From positions 91,082 through 155,081 of the forward strand of contig CANROD010000001.1 of NCBI GenBank assembly GCA_947632105.1: a DNA stretch of 64,000 bases, read 5' to 3'. Positions 55,036 through 64,000 of the stretch are shown here, piece by piece (the stretch's first letter is position 1; the number at the start of each line of letters is the position of its first letter). The translations under genes and the position numbers were made by a program. The DNA is from an uncultured Oligella sp. (lineage in GTDB: Bacteria; Pseudomonadota; Gammaproteobacteria; Burkholderiales; Burkholderiaceae_B). The notes under the pieces are model-generated. The model was not told the origin of the DNA. It saw nothing but the letters and a program-made list of their open reading frames with translations, and did not search any database.

Positions 55036-56745
55036 ATGACTTACCCAAACTTAAATTTTGATAAGTATCCACAAAAACCACATGGTGGTGTATTAGTTAA
55101 TCAGCTCGTACCTGAAAACAAACGAGTATCTGAGATTGAGCGTGCTCGCACACTACCAAGTATTCGCATTGATCTTGAAGCAGTCATCACCATTGAGATG
55201 ATTTGTACTGGTGTGCTATCACCAATTAGAGGCTTCATGACTGAGGATGACTATTTGTCAGTACTTGAAAATGGTCGTCTCAAGGACGGTACAATTTGGC
55301 CCGTACCTATTAGTTTCGCCCCAATTGGCGATCGCAATTCTGAGATAATTGCTGAACTACAGGTCGGTGGCGAGGTTGCCTTAATCGACGCATCGAATGA
55401 GCCGGTTGCCATTTTGGCCATTGAAGATATTTTTGACTATGACAAAGATCACCGATCGCAGAGTTTATTTGGCACCACTGATCGTAACCATCCAGGCGTA
55501 GACTCCATTCACCGTCGAATGGGCAATCGCTCTCTCGGTGGTACCTTACACCTACTACAGCGTGCAGACTGGGGACCATTTGAGAAGTTACGCTTAGAGC
55601 CTAAAGACACTTGGGAAATGTTCTATGAGGAGCGTGGGTTCAACAGTGTTGCTGGTTTTATTACTGGTGCTAACCCACTTCACCGCGGTCATGAATACAT
55701 TCACCGCAACGCCTTAGAGGAGGTTGACGGTATCTTCCTACAGCCATTAGTTGAAATGGCAAAGCGTGAGTATGTGCGTCATGAGTATCGTATGCTGGCT
55801 TATCGTAACGTACTGGATACCTACTATCCAAAAGAACGCGCTATTTTAGGCCCTCTACGTGTAACCTATATTTTCGCTGGCCCCCGTGAAGCAGTTTTAC
55901 ACGTACTCCTCATGAAAAACTACGGGTGTACCCATGCTCTAATTGGACGCGACCACGCAGGGACAGGTAGTTACTATGACAAGTATGCTGCACATAATAT
56001 TTTTGATGAGTACACGCCTGAGGAAATGGGTATAGATGTACGCTTCTTCCAAGAGGTATTCTACTGCACCCGCTGTTCAAACCACGCGACAGAGGCAACA
56101 TGTCCGCACGACGAGCGTTTCCGCCTAAACATTTCCGGCACCGGTATTCGTGAGATGCTACGCTACGGCTTCGTACCACCAAAAGAGGTTATCCGTCCAG
56201 AGTCTGCTTTAGCAGGCATGCAAGGCGTACAACCTAAGGGTGTTGATGCTGATGGCAAAGGAGTCTTACCAGTCGGCAAGGTCATTAAGAGTATGTACCC
56301 GTACTACACGCACTACACCCGTCTCGGGGGTTCAAAGCGTCGGGTGCCCCTAGACATGGAGGATCTGACCTTACTCGACTTAGAGCAAGCAACCTTCGAT
56401 GCTCGCTATCATGCTACCGACGTTTATAAGGACGTCTATGGTGAATACACTGCATTACTTGACCATAACCGTACACTACAACCGACATGGCGCGGTGATG
56501 CTCGTCGTGATATGGTCCGCATGCAAGAGCGTACTATCTCTGACTTACAAGAGAAACTAAAGAATGCACCAGAGGTCTCGTCCGATGAGTTTATGTACCA
56601 AGATCACGCTGAGGTTGAAAAAGAGATTCAAGTCGCTCAAAAGCTACTAACCGATGTACCTTCAGCCATTGATGCAGATACACTCAGTGAGCGTTGCTGG
56701 AACGTCTTGGAGTATAAGCGTTATCGCGGCGCCGACAATGACTAA
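55036..56745 (+). CDS. sat: Sulfate adenylyltransferase (homomeric Sat) with long C-terminal extension
   Basis: 569 aa. A PUA-like N-terminal domain precedes the catalytic domain with the HxGH motif in GANPLHRGHEYIH (about residues 211-223), ALIGRDHAGTGSYYD and zinc-type cysteines in CTRCSNHATEATC, then ISGTGIREMLRYG. Bacterial Sat of this type usually ends soon after that point at about 400 residues. The remaining roughly 165 residues contain no P-loop, so this is not an APS-kinase fusion. The extension has VLPVGKVIKSMYPYYTHYTR and a charged helical tail. No aps, dsr, sox or cys genes are adjacent. The ribosome site is ACGGAG. Confidence 0.88.
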   Translation: MTYPNLNFDKYPQKPHGGVLVNQLVPENKRVSEIERARTLPSIRIDLEAVITIEMICTGVLSPIRGFMTEDDYLSVLENGRLKDGTIWPVPISFAPIGDRNSEIIAELQVGGEVALIDASNEPVAILAIEDIFDYDKDHRSQSLFGTTDRNHPGVDSIHRRMGNRSLGGTLHLLQRADWGPFEKLRLEPKDTWEMFYEERGFNSVAGFITGANPLHRGHEYIHRNALEEVDGIFLQPLVEMAKREYVRHEYRMLAYRNVLDTYYPKERAILGPLRVTYIFAGPREAVLHVLLMKNYGCTHALIGRDHAGTGSYYDKYAAHNIFDEYTPEEMGIDVRFFQEVFYCTRCSNHATEATCPHDERFRLNISGTGIREMLRYGFVPPKEVIRPESALAGMQGVQPKGVDADGKGVLPVGKVIKSMYPYYTHYTRLGGSKRRVPLDMEDLTLLDLEQATFDARYHATDVYKDVYGEYTALLDHNRTLQPTWRGDARRDMVRMQERTISDLQEKLKNAPEVSSDEFMYQDHAEVEKEIQVAQKLLTDVPSAIDADTLSERCWNVLEYKRYRGADND

Positions 56746-56806
56746 TCACTAGTTTCAATAGCCTAAACCTAGTTTGAACAAAGGCAAGGGCTACTCTTAG
56801 TGTCCT

Positions 56807-56845
56807 AAGCGTAACCGGTCTGCTGTTTCCGGTTACGCTTTTTTT
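56807..56845 (+). terminator. Rho-independent terminator after sat
   Basis: AAGCGTAACCGG / CCGGTTACGCTT, a 12-bp perfect stem with a 10-nt loop, followed by five T residues. Confidence 0.9.
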
Positions 56846-56875
56846 ACGTAAACAGTCATAAATATGAGGTGGCTC

Positions 56876-58759
56876 ATGGATGACGTAATTCGAGCAACAA
56901 TCACTCATTTACAGCAGTATTATCCGTTCCAAAAAATGGAAATACCATTTTTGGAACTTCTTGCTGAAAACTGCGAAACCAATTACTTCAAAGCGGGTGA
57001 GGTGATACTTGATGTCACAGAATATGCTCCTCCTGAGTTATTTATTATCATTAAGCACGGCTTAGTAGAAAGTCTTCGCGGAGCCAAAGATCCAAGTCAT
57101 TTAAAAAGCTCTTTTGAATATGAGGATGGTGATGCCTTCCCTTTTGGCCCACTAATTTCCAATCAACCTAACACCAGTCAGTTTATTGCTACCACGGACT
57201 GCTTTGTTTATCAGATACCGGCTTCCATTTTTCATCGTCTACGAGAGGAGTCTGCTGTCTTTAAAGGGTTTTGTGTAGCGCGCTTAGCCTCACTACTGGA
57301 GGAGTCTAAACGTATTATCCAAAACCATCACGTCAATAAGCAAAGCGACGACCAACCTTTATCGCTAGAGCTAGGTTCCGTGATTAAGCACAAGGTTATC
57401 ACCTGCGAAGCTAATACTCCACTCAAAGACGTGCTTAAAATTTTAGCTGATACATACATCGGATCCATGGCTATTGTTAACGAAGCTAATCAGCCACTGG
57501 GAATTTTTACGCTCAATGATGTACTGCGCCGAGTCGCTCTTCCCCAAGCTGATTTAAATAGACCAATAGCTGAGTTTATGACAACCGATCCCATCGCCTT
57601 ATATGCTAATGATTTAGCTTATGAGGCAGCTCTCATTATGGCAAAGCATGGCTTTAGGCATATTTTTGTGATTGATGAGAAACAGCAATTGTTGGGAGTC
57701 GTTTCTGAGCGCGACCTCTTTGCACTGCAACGTGTGGGCTTAACAGATATTGCTCATGGCATTGAAGCAGCAAAAAATCTCGACGATTTAAAACTAAGCC
57801 TAGCACAAATTAAAAAGCTGGCTAAAAACATGATGGTACAAGGAATTGCCATCGAGCAGCTAACACACCTTATTTCACACCTTAACGACCAAGTTGTTCG
57901 CAGAGTGATTAAACGACGTTTTAATGATCACCCTGAGGTCGAACAAATTGATTTTGCCTGGATAGCGATGGGTTCTGAGGGGCGTGATGAACAGCTTTTT
58001 TATACTGACCAAGATAATGGCATTATTTTTAAAGACAACGACAATCGTGCGAGTACTCGCGCCACCTTACTAAGCTTTGCCAAAGATGTTAATCATGATT
58101 TAGACAAATTAGGATTTCCACTTTGCACTGGTAATATTATGGCTATGAATCCAGAATGCTGCTTAAGTGATAGCGAGTGGCGACAACGTTTTAGTCGTTG
58201 GATTAACAACCCCACCCCTGAAGCCTTATTAAACGCCACTATTTACTTAGATTTTAAGGGAATAGCCGGGAATATTTCACTGGCCGAGCAACTTAGAAAA
58301 TGGCTCTGCGATGTTGTACCCAAGCAGGATTTATTCTTACGCTTCATGACTCAAAACGCTCTGCGTAATCGTCCGCCACTAGGTCTCTTTAAAGAGTTCA
58401 CTACACGTGATGACCATACCATCAATTTAAAGTTTAATGGCTCTGCAATTATTGTTGATATTGCCCGTATTTTGGCCCTAAAGCATGGTTCTCATGCCAC
58501 CAATACGGTCGAGCGTCTAATAGCAGTAATGGATAAGGGTGACTTGCAGTCCAAGCAAGCTCAGGGCTGTATTGAAAGCTTTGCTTTTATTCAACTAATC
58601 CGTATGAAGCATCACTTTGAATTAGAGGATAAGGGCTTGGAACTCAGTAATAACATCAACCCTCAGCAACTAGATGATTTAAGTAAGCGAGTATTGAGAG
58701 AAAGCTTCCGACTCATGCGTAATATTCAAAACTCCCTTGCGCATCAGTACAGGCTATAG
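56876..58759 (+). CDS. cNMP-binding/CBS/DUF294 putative nucleotidyltransferase
   Basis: 627 aa from the ATG at 56876, with GAGG six bases upstream; an ATG four codons earlier is also in frame. The order is a cyclic-nucleotide-binding-like domain (about 15-145), two CBS domains (about 165-290; LGIFTLNDVLRRVALPQ, LLGVVSERDLFALQRVG), and DUF294 (IAMGSEGRDEQLFYTDQDNG, the GS...D.D nucleotidyltransferase signature) with its C-terminal helical domain. It resembles GlnD-type transferases; a role in carbon or acetate signalling is suggested by its usual neighbourhood with actP, as in Pseudomonas. The DnaQ-like gene follows 9 bp downstream. Confidence 0.88.
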   Translation: MDDVIRATITHLQQYYPFQKMEIPFLELLAENCETNYFKAGEVILDVTEYAPPELFIIIKHGLVESLRGAKDPSHLKSSFEYEDGDAFPFGPLISNQPNTSQFIATTDCFVYQIPASIFHRLREESAVFKGFCVARLASLLEESKRIIQNHHVNKQSDDQPLSLELGSVIKHKVITCEANTPLKDVLKILADTYIGSMAIVNEANQPLGIFTLNDVLRRVALPQADLNRPIAEFMTTDPIALYANDLAYEAALIMAKHGFRHIFVIDEKQQLLGVVSERDLFALQRVGLTDIAHGIEAAKNLDDLKLSLAQIKKLAKNMMVQGIAIEQLTHLISHLNDQVVRRVIKRRFNDHPEVEQIDFAWIAMGSEGRDEQLFYTDQDNGIIFKDNDNRASTRATLLSFAKDVNHDLDKLGFPLCTGNIMAMNPECCLSDSEWRQRFSRWINNPTPEALLNATIYLDFKGIAGNISLAEQLRKWLCDVVPKQDLFLRFMTQNALRNRPPLGLFKEFTTRDDHTINLKFNGSAIIVDIARILALKHGSHATNTVERLIAVMDKGDLQSKQAQGCIESFAFIQLIRMKHHFELEDKGLELSNNINPQQLDDLSKRVLRESFRLMRNIQNSLAHQYRL

Positions 58760-58768
58760 GGTAATGTG

Positions 58769-59521
58769 ATGTCATTGTTTCGAACTATGTTTAATCGCCA
58801 AAAACAACTAACGCCTATGCTTAGCCCAGAGCTACAGCGAAGGCTTACAATTTGGCAAGACTTATCTCCTATTGATTTAACCAAGACCTTTGCAGAAACA
58901 GACTGTGTAGTAATAGATTTGGAAACTAGTGGTTTTTCCTTTAAAAACGACAATCTCATCGCCATCGGTGCATGTCGTATAGAAAATAGCCTAATCCCTC
59001 TCAGTAAATCCTTTCAAATCATCTTAAGACAAGATCAAAGCAGTAGTAAAGAAAATATCCTTATCCATGAAATTGGTGACAGCGATCAACGCACAGGCAT
59101 TGAGCCTGCTGAAGCCCTTATGCAGTTTTTAGAATATCTTGGCAACGCCCCCTTAGTGGCTTTTCACGTGGGATTTGATCAACCGATGTTAGACAAAGCT
59201 TTAAAGCAACACCTAGGAATTGAGCTAAAGCAATACACCTGGTTTGATGTCGCTTTTTTGGCTCCTCTCTTTTTACCTCAAATCAGCACCAAACGCCAAA
59301 ACCTAGACTTTTGGACCAAACACTTTAATATCACCAATCCCAATCGTCATCGTGCTGTATTTGATGCGATTTCAACTGCTGAAGTTATGCAAGCTGTGAT
59401 GAAACAACCGCTTAAAGACAAAAGTGAGCTCAGCATTGGCACTGGTTTAGATATGAAGAAGCTCTTTCAGATGGAACAACGAGCACGCAAGATACATCGA
59501 CAACTTCATGGAGGTCGCTAG
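58769..59521 (+). CDS. DnaQ-like 3'-5' exonuclease
   Basis: 250 aa from the ATG at 58769 (a GTG lies one codon upstream). DEDDh exonuclease motifs are ExoI VVIDLETSGFSFKNDNLIAIG (about residues 48-68), ExoII LVAFHVGFDQPMLD and ExoIII HRAVFDAISTAEVMQ. A helical N-terminal extension of about 45 residues precedes the domain. It is co-transcribed with the DUF294 gene, a conserved partnership near actP in other proteobacteria. Its substrate, DNA or RNA, is not known. Confidence 0.88.
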   Translation: MSLFRTMFNRQKQLTPMLSPELQRRLTIWQDLSPIDLTKTFAETDCVVIDLETSGFSFKNDNLIAIGACRIENSLIPLSKSFQIILRQDQSSSKENILIHEIGDSDQRTGIEPAEALMQFLEYLGNAPLVAFHVGFDQPMLDKALKQHLGIELKQYTWFDVAFLAPLFLPQISTKRQNLDFWTKHFNITNPNRHRAVFDAISTAEVMQAVMKQPLKDKSELSIGTGLDMKKLFQMEQRARKIHRQLHGGR

Positions 59522-59584
59522 ATTAGTAGCCTATCATCCTCATACTTAAATCAATAAAAACCACGAGAAATTGGAGATATGTTA

Positions 59585-59940
59585 ATGACTGCTACCGTAT
59601 TTCAGCTGCTTAGCGGCGTTGGTTTATTTCTTATCGGTATACCTTTGCTGTCGGATGAGTTTGACTAGTTTTGTCAGCGCAGGCTTAGTGTCATTTAGTC
59701 AAGTCATCGCCGTAATGATGGGGTCTAGCTTTAGATACCACTGTGACTTATTGGCTGCTTACTACCGCTGTCTTTCAAAACGATTTAAGCTTTGAAAGCC
59801 GGCTCACTCTGAATTTATATAGCGATGGTGAGGTCAGATCGATGAGCTTTAGTCGCTTTTCACGCGCTGCTTATCGTCTTATGGTCCTTTATTTTCCTAC
59901 CTTATACGAGTTGTTCCCCAATTGGTTAAGACCATGCTAG
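59585..59940 (+). pseudogene. Decayed Na+/phosphate cotransporter (NptA-like)
   Basis: ATG at 59585 opens MTATVFQLLSGVGLFLIGIP, the start of NptA/YjbB-type cotransporters, but it stops at 59668 after 27 codons. From 59670 another frame reads FVSAGLVSFSQVIAVMMGSS, matching the segment after the first QSSSAT repeat, so about 45 residues are deleted. A further one-base shift near 59734 gives LDTTVTYWLLTTAVF, equivalent to the usual GTTxTGWL. The last part, to the stop at 59940, is not clearly related. At least one deletion and two frameshifts make this non-functional. Confidence 0.75.
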
Positions 59941-60040
59941 CTGAACAACCAAATTGTTCACTACAGAAAGCAGACCAATCACAGTAACAGGTACCGGAGT
60001 TGGCTCTATAGTGCAAACACTCACGACACTAACTAACCTG

Positions 60041-61294
60041 CTAATCAACAACGGCCCTAATATCATCAATACATTTAATCCGCTCGCGGTAAAGCCATAA
60101 CAAAAACAATCCTGGCAGAGCAATCACCACGGTAATTAAGTAAAAACCGTCCCAACCAAACCGTTCCACCAATGGCGGAGTTAGTGGACCTGCCAAAAAG
60201 ACTCGACCAACACTGGCCAAGGCGGTGAGTAGCGCAAATTGAGTGGCTGTATAACGCACATCACAAAGTCCCATCACCAAGGCGACAAAAGCAGCAGTAC
60301 CCAAGCCACCACAAACATTTTCAATACCAATGGCAGTAGCCATAATCGGCACATTGCCAGGAAAAGAAGCCACCACAAAGTAACCAAAATTTGATATTGC
60401 CTGCAAAATCCCAAAAATCATTAGGGCCCGGTAAGTCCCCCATTGACTCATCAATGAACCGCCAACTAGCGCTCCGAGAATGGTTGCGATAACGGCCAAA
60501 ATCTTATTTACTGTCCCAATCAACTCCGGTGGAAAGCCAGCACCACGAATTAAGAAAGTCGTTGATAAAGCACCAGCAAAGGCATCACCTAATTTATACA
60601 AAACAATCAGCAACAGTAAAACCCAAGCCTCAGGACGCGAAAAAAACTCTTTGAAAGGTAGTACAAACGCTTCCTCCAAGCTGCGCGGCTTTTGCACCTC
60701 AACTGGCTCAATAGATAGAAAGCTGACCACAGCACAAGCAGCCATAATCACACCCATCAGCATATAAGTACCACCCCAGCCTAACCACTGCGGCGCGATA
60801 ACTAAAGCTAGACCACCGGAAATAATCATTCCCACCCGATAACCAAGTGTCCGAATCGCTGCCCCCGCCGCACGCTCATCAGGCTTAAGAACCTCGGCGC
60901 TATAAGCATCAAAAGCGATATCCTGGGTTGCTGATAAAAACGCTAATAAGGTTGCTAATAAGGCCAACAGCACTAGATGCTCTGCTGGATTAAGGAATCC
61001 CATCAAGACTAAAACGACGGCTAAACTAATTTGTGTCAACGCCATCCAACCACGTCTGCGCCCCATAAATGGTGGCACATAACGATCGATAAAAGGTGCC
61101 CACATAAACTTAAAAGTATAGGCCATCCCTACTAAAGTCAAAAAGCCAATTTGCTGCAACGATACATTAGACACCGTTGCCCACGCTTGAAACGTACCGC
61201 CCGATAAAGCTAATGGCAAACCACTGGCAATACCTAATAAAAATAGTGGTAAAACACGATGACTTAAATAGGGTTGGATATACTTATAAAACAC
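60041..61294 (-). CDS. ampG: AmpG family muropeptide permease (MFS)
   Basis: 417 aa, 12 membrane segments. AmpG features are LGIASGLPLALSGGTFQAWA near the start, the loop FKFMWAPFIDRYVPPFMGRRRGW and LSATQDIAFDAYSAEVLKP. It imports anhydro-muropeptides for cell-wall recycling. It lies 11 bp downstream of metW on the same strand, the usual metX-metW-ampG order of Burkholderiales. Confidence 0.92.
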   Translation of the reverse strand: MFYKYIQPYLSHRVLPLFLLGIASGLPLALSGGTFQAWATVSNVSLQQIGFLTLVGMAYTFKFMWAPFIDRYVPPFMGRRRGWMALTQISLAVVLVLMGFLNPAEHLVLLALLATLLAFLSATQDIAFDAYSAEVLKPDERAAGAAIRTLGYRVGMIISGGLALVIAPQWLGWGGTYMLMGVIMAACAVVSFLSIEPVEVQKPRSLEEAFVLPFKEFFSRPEAWVLLLLIVLYKLGDAFAGALSTTFLIRGAGFPPELIGTVNKILAVIATILGALVGGSLMSQWGTYRALMIFGILQAISNFGYFVVASFPGNVPIMATAIGIENVCGGLGTAAFVALVMGLCDVRYTATQFALLTALASVGRVFLAGPLTPPLVERFGWDGFYLITVVIALPGLFLLWLYRERIKCIDDIRAVVD

Positions 61295-61305
61295 GTAGTG
61301 ACTTC

Positions 61306-61953
61306 CTAGGCAATAGACAACTCAGATGCTTGTACAGTTGCTCCTGCACGCGCAGCACGTGGCGTTTTAAAATAATAAACCGCTAAGGAACTGCGCCAAC
61401 TTGGTAAAAAGCCTACCTGTTTCTCATTGTTATAAGTTGAACGTTTAATAATATGTAAACCTAAGCGCTTTGCTAAACCCTCAAAGTCCTTAAGCGTACA
61501 AAGATGGATATTGGGTGTGTTATACCACTCATAAGGCATTTGACCTGTGACAGGCATCCGTCCTTGAAAAATCGACCACCAGTGAGTCCAATGGCCAAAG
61601 TTTGGAAACGACACAATACCATAATCAGCAACGCGAGCCATTTCCTTAAGAATATGCTCAGTATTAACCATCGCTTGCAAAGTTTGCGACAGCACCACCA
61701 CATCAAACTGCTTACGCTCAAAGAGCGCCAGACCATCCTCAAGGTTTTGTTGCACAACCGGCACACCTTTTTGCACACAACTGACAACTCGCTCATTATT
61801 AATTTCAACACCAACGCCAGTAATATTCTTATTTTTTTGTAAAAAACTTAGCAAATCACCAGTACCACAACCCAAATCCATAACACGACTATTGCTTGGA
61901 ATCCAATCAGCTATCTCCTTGAGATCAGCACGAATCACATTATTAGTATTCAT
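61306..61953 (-). CDS. metW: Methionine biosynthesis protein MetW
   Basis: 215 aa methyltransferase-like protein. MetW hallmarks are [45 protein letters not shown] and [11 protein letters not shown], followed by [41 protein letters not shown]. It works with MetX in homoserine acetylation or succinylation; its own catalysis is unsettled. Its start overlaps the metX stop by 4 bp. Confidence 0.96.
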   Translation of the reverse strand: MNTNNVIRADLKEIADWIPSNSRVMDLGCGTGDLLSFLQKNKNITGVGVEINNERVVSCVQKGVPVVQQNLEDGLALFERKQFDVVVLSQTLQAMVNTEHILKEMARVADYGIVSFPNFGHWTHWWSIFQGRMPVTGQMPYEWYNTPNIHLCTLKDFEGLAKRLGLHIIKRSTYNNEKQVGFLPSWRSSLAVYYFKTPRAARAGATVQASELSIA

Positions 61954-63113
61954 AGCGCTCGCTCCTGAGCAATTTTTGCAAAATAACCACGCACTACACC
62001 ATGATATGTCGGATCAGTTAATAAAAAGGCATCATGACCATGAGGTGCATCAATTTCAGAATAAGTCACCTCATGCTGATTTTTTAATAAGGCCTGTACC
62101 AACTCACGCATCATCGCTGGTGGGAAACGCCAATCAGTGGTAAACGACACGGTCAGAAAGCGCGACTGTAAATTTGCCAATGCCTTGGCTAAATCACCAC
62201 CACCGTACATTCTAGCGGGGTCAAAGTAATCCAGTGCCCGGGTAATCAATAAGTATGTATTAGCATCAAAGTACTTAGAAAACTTCTCTCCCTGATAGCG
62301 CAGATAAGACTCAACCTCAAACTCCACACCAAAACCATATTGATAACGACCATCTTCAGCCTTGTTACGGCGCTCACGACCAAACTTCGTGGACATATCA
62401 TCATCGGATAAATAAGTAATATGGCCTACCATACGTGCCACCGACAAACCAGCACTTGGTACAGTATCGTGAGCATAAAAATTGCCATGATGAAATTCGG
62501 GATCGCTCGTAATAGCACGACGCGCCACCTCATTAAAAGCAATATTTTGCGCTGACAATCCTGGGGTACTGGCTATGACCACACAATGGTCCACGCGCTC
62601 CGGCCATTGAATTGCCCAGCTTAAAGCCTGCATACCTCCTAATGAGCCTCCCATGACTGCGGCAAACTGCTGAATTCCAAAATAATCCGCTAAACGAGCT
62701 TGAGCATTGACCCAATCCTCAACGGTAACCACAGGAAAAGAAGCGCCCCACGGCTTGCCGGTGTGTGGACTGATACTCGCAGGCCCCGTAGAGCCAAAGC
62801 AAGAGCCTAAGTTATTAATACCAATCACATAAAATTTATTGGTATCGACTGGTTTACCAGGACCAACCATATTGTCCCACCAACCAATATCATTAGGATC
62901 GTCCGGATTAATTCCTGCTACATGATGCGAAGCATTAAGCGCATGACAAATTAACACCGCATTGGAGCGATCCTCATTTAGCGTACCGTAAGTTTCTACT
63001 GCTAAGGTGTATTCAGGAAGAGACTGACCACTACTCAACACAAGTGGTTCACTAAAAGAAATATACTCTGGTCGCACTAGACCAACAGAGGATTGAGAGT
63101 TACTAATAGACAT
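61950..63113 (-). CDS. metX: Homoserine O-acyltransferase MetX
   Basis: 387 aa alpha/beta hydrolase. The oxyanion region is [14 protein letters not shown], the nucleophile serine is in [19 protein letters not shown], and the catalytic Asp and His are in FTTDWRFPP and [10 protein letters not shown]. It acylates homoserine in methionine synthesis. In betaproteobacteria the acyl donor can be acetyl- or succinyl-CoA; I cannot tell which here. Translation is coupled to metW. Confidence 0.95.
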   Translation of the reverse strand: MSISNSQSSVGLVRPEYISFSEPLVLSSGQSLPEYTLAVETYGTLNEDRSNAVLICHALNASHHVAGINPDDPNDIGWWDNMVGPGKPVDTNKFYVIGINNLGSCFGSTGPASISPHTGKPWGASFPVVTVEDWVNAQARLADYFGIQQFAAVMGGSLGGMQALSWAIQWPERVDHCVVIASTPGLSAQNIAFNEVARRAITSDPEFHHGNFYAHDTVPSAGLSVARMVGHITYLSDDDMSTKFGRERRNKAEDGRYQYGFGVEFEVESYLRYQGEKFSKYFDANTYLLITRALDYFDPARMYGGGDLAKALANLQSRFLTVSFTTDWRFPPAMMRELVQALLKNQHEVTYSEIDAPHGHDAFLLTDPTYHGVVRGYFAKIAQERAL

Positions 63114-63209
63114 ATAAATTAAAAAACCTTTTTAGCGGGATTTTTAGACGCCCGCAAGCATACAAATCGGCGTCACAAATACTAATAATGAGCTAAATTT
63201 AAAACTCAC

Positions 63210-63815
63210 TTATTGGATTGTAGCACCAATTTTCAACTGCTCAAAAAAGCGTTCGCACTGCTGAGCGAAGTCTTTATTACTACTAGCGCCTGCCGCGTAA
63301 ATCTGCACGACTAAATTACCCTCTTGTAAAACCATCGCAGTTGCATTGACGCTTCTAGACTCCATGCCGACACTCACTTTAAACTGCTCACCCACCGCTG
63401 GCAAGTCATCCTCATACTCTGCAACAAACTCTGCTGGCGCATTGGCTAAGCGCGGGTCACGCTTTAACATCATACTGCGCAACAACTCATTAGCGACAGC
63501 ACTAGCATCTACCTCCTGAGGCACCAGAATATAACTGAGGTTAAAGCTATTTTCACCCTCCGTGGCGTACCACTGCACCATGTCTAATGGCTCTGCCTCT
63601 GTATCAGTTAGCAATTGATAAGACCGCGTAAGGATGGATGGTTTAGCAGGAAACTGTGCTGAAACCTCATAAGAGTCGACTGACTCATGCTGCGAATACC
63701 ACTCCTGTTTCTGACATGCGCTCAGCAACAGCACACAACACAAAACCAATAGCAATAAAACCGGTTGTTTGAAAAACCGCTTGGTTAAATTTAAGTGCAA
63801 CTCACTCTGCCACAT
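63210..63815 (-). CDS. Uncharacterised lipoprotein
   Basis: 201 aa. A long N-region (MWQSELHLNLTKRFFKQ) precedes a hydrophobic stretch and the lipobox LLSAC (cysteine 34). The mature part (SVDSYEVSAQFPAKPSILTR, EPLDMVQWYATEGENSFNLS, LVVQIYAAGASSNKDFAQQCERFFEQLKI) has the look of a single alpha/beta domain found in small hypothetical proteobacterial lipoproteins. The function is unknown. It lies 96 bp upstream of metX on the same strand. Confidence 0.75.
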   Translation of the reverse strand: MWQSELHLNLTKRFFKQPVLLLLVLCCVLLLSACQKQEWYSQHESVDSYEVSAQFPAKPSILTRSYQLLTDTEAEPLDMVQWYATEGENSFNLSYILVPQEVDASAVANELLRSMMLKRDPRLANAPAEFVAEYEDDLPAVGEQFKVSVGMESRSVNATAMVLQEGNLVVQIYAAGASSNKDFAQQCERFFEQLKIGATIQ

Positions 63816-63931
63816 AAAAAACTCCTAAAAAATAATTCATCTCTTTAAAACAAAATAAAAAGCCCACACCTAAAGAAAGAATTACAATGCAGCTTTGCTG
63901 ATTACAGGCTAACATAAGCTTAAATACTATC

Positions 63932-63937
63932 TATAAT
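63932..63937 (+). promoter_or_regulatory. Predicted -10 box for the gene entering at the right edge
   Basis: TATAAT on the plus strand, 34 bp before a GTG start with AGGA upstream. The -35 region is weak. Confidence 0.35.
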
Positions 63938-63971
63938 TAGTTTAGCTCGAAGAATTTCACAGGATCTAATT

Positions 63972-64000
63972 GTGTCTAAATTTACAACAATAAAAGCGCA
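63972..64000 (+). CDS. First codons of a gene running off the right edge
   Basis: GTG at 63972, with AGGATC 8-11 bases upstream, opens a frame reading MSKFTTIKA to the end of the window. Too short to identify. It is called from the ribosome site, the upstream TATAAT and the absence of stops only. Confidence 0.35.

Noticed and set aside
63121..63145. GCGGG/CCCGC hairpin between the 63210 lipoprotein gene and metX as a terminator
   Set aside because: Only 5 bp of GC stem, and it is followed by an A-rich run, not a U tract, on the relevant strand.

Overview
The window is a compact stretch of low-to-moderate GC bacterial chromosome. Several things point to a betaproteobacterium of the order Burkholderiales, most likely an AT-rich member of the Alcaligenaceae: the runs gpmA-rhodanese-grxC-secB-gpsA, rsmB-DUF4390-ntrY-ntrX-trkA-trkH and metX-metW-ampG, the single-cysteine DksA, the HslV pro-sequence, and a 6S RNA downstream of zapA. 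The genus cannot be settled by reading alone. Nearly all genes are ordinary core genes; no prophage, insertion sequence, integron or CRISPR array is visible.

Layout. 1-3765: envelope and glycolysis genes on the minus strand (partial ctpA, envC-like, gpmA). 3915-8659: redox, export and lipid precursor genes (rhodanese-like, grxC, secB, gpsA, a BioC-like methyltransferase, comF, trmL). 8676-16709: potassium uptake trkH-trkA, the NtrY/NtrX-type two-component pair (the regulator lacks its AAA+ domain), DUF4390 and rsmB. 16815-19830: rimO, fmt, DUF484. 19865-24989: a zinc locus with znuA-znuB-znuC, a 58-codon Cys-rich membrane protein gene, a palindromic Zur-type operator, zur, a COG0523 GTPase and dksA. 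25176-31102: hslVU, a CusF-like protein, a PduO-type adenosyltransferase, lgt, two tandem SIMPL-domain genes and a methyltransferase. 31225-33447: 6S RNA, zapA, a ZapB-like coiled coil, a cytochrome c5-type protein and tRNA-Arg(CCG).

33448-44663 is the accessory-looking part. It has long gene-poor gaps, two lipoproteins, sodA, a ZIP transporter, at least two decayed genes, a 5'-nucleotidase, an alcohol dehydrogenase, an acyl-CoA synthetase, arsC-like, a T4 endonuclease V-like UV glycosylase, an HNH nuclease and a methyltransferase. 44872-48429 holds a SpmA/SpmB-type membrane protein, a small exported protein, DUF445 and a PaaI-type thioesterase. 48661-59521 is an acetate-uptake and signalling block: yjcH-actP, a LuxR-type regulator and an SSS-family hybrid kinase matching CrbR/CrbS, then a long ATP sulfurylase, then the cNMP/CBS/DUF294 protein and DnaQ-like exonuclease that accompany actP in other proteobacteria. 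59585-64000: a decayed Na/Pi cotransporter, ampG, metW, metX, a lipoprotein and the first codons of another gene.

The points most worth following up are the unannotated 58-aa CxCxxC membrane protein sitting first in the presumed Zur-controlled znu operon, the NtrX-like regulator without a sigma-54 activation domain, the ATP sulfurylase with a long non-kinase C-terminal extension inside the acetate cluster, the glycosylase/HNH nuclease/methyltransferase cluster, and a perfect 19-bp palindrome upstream of sodA.
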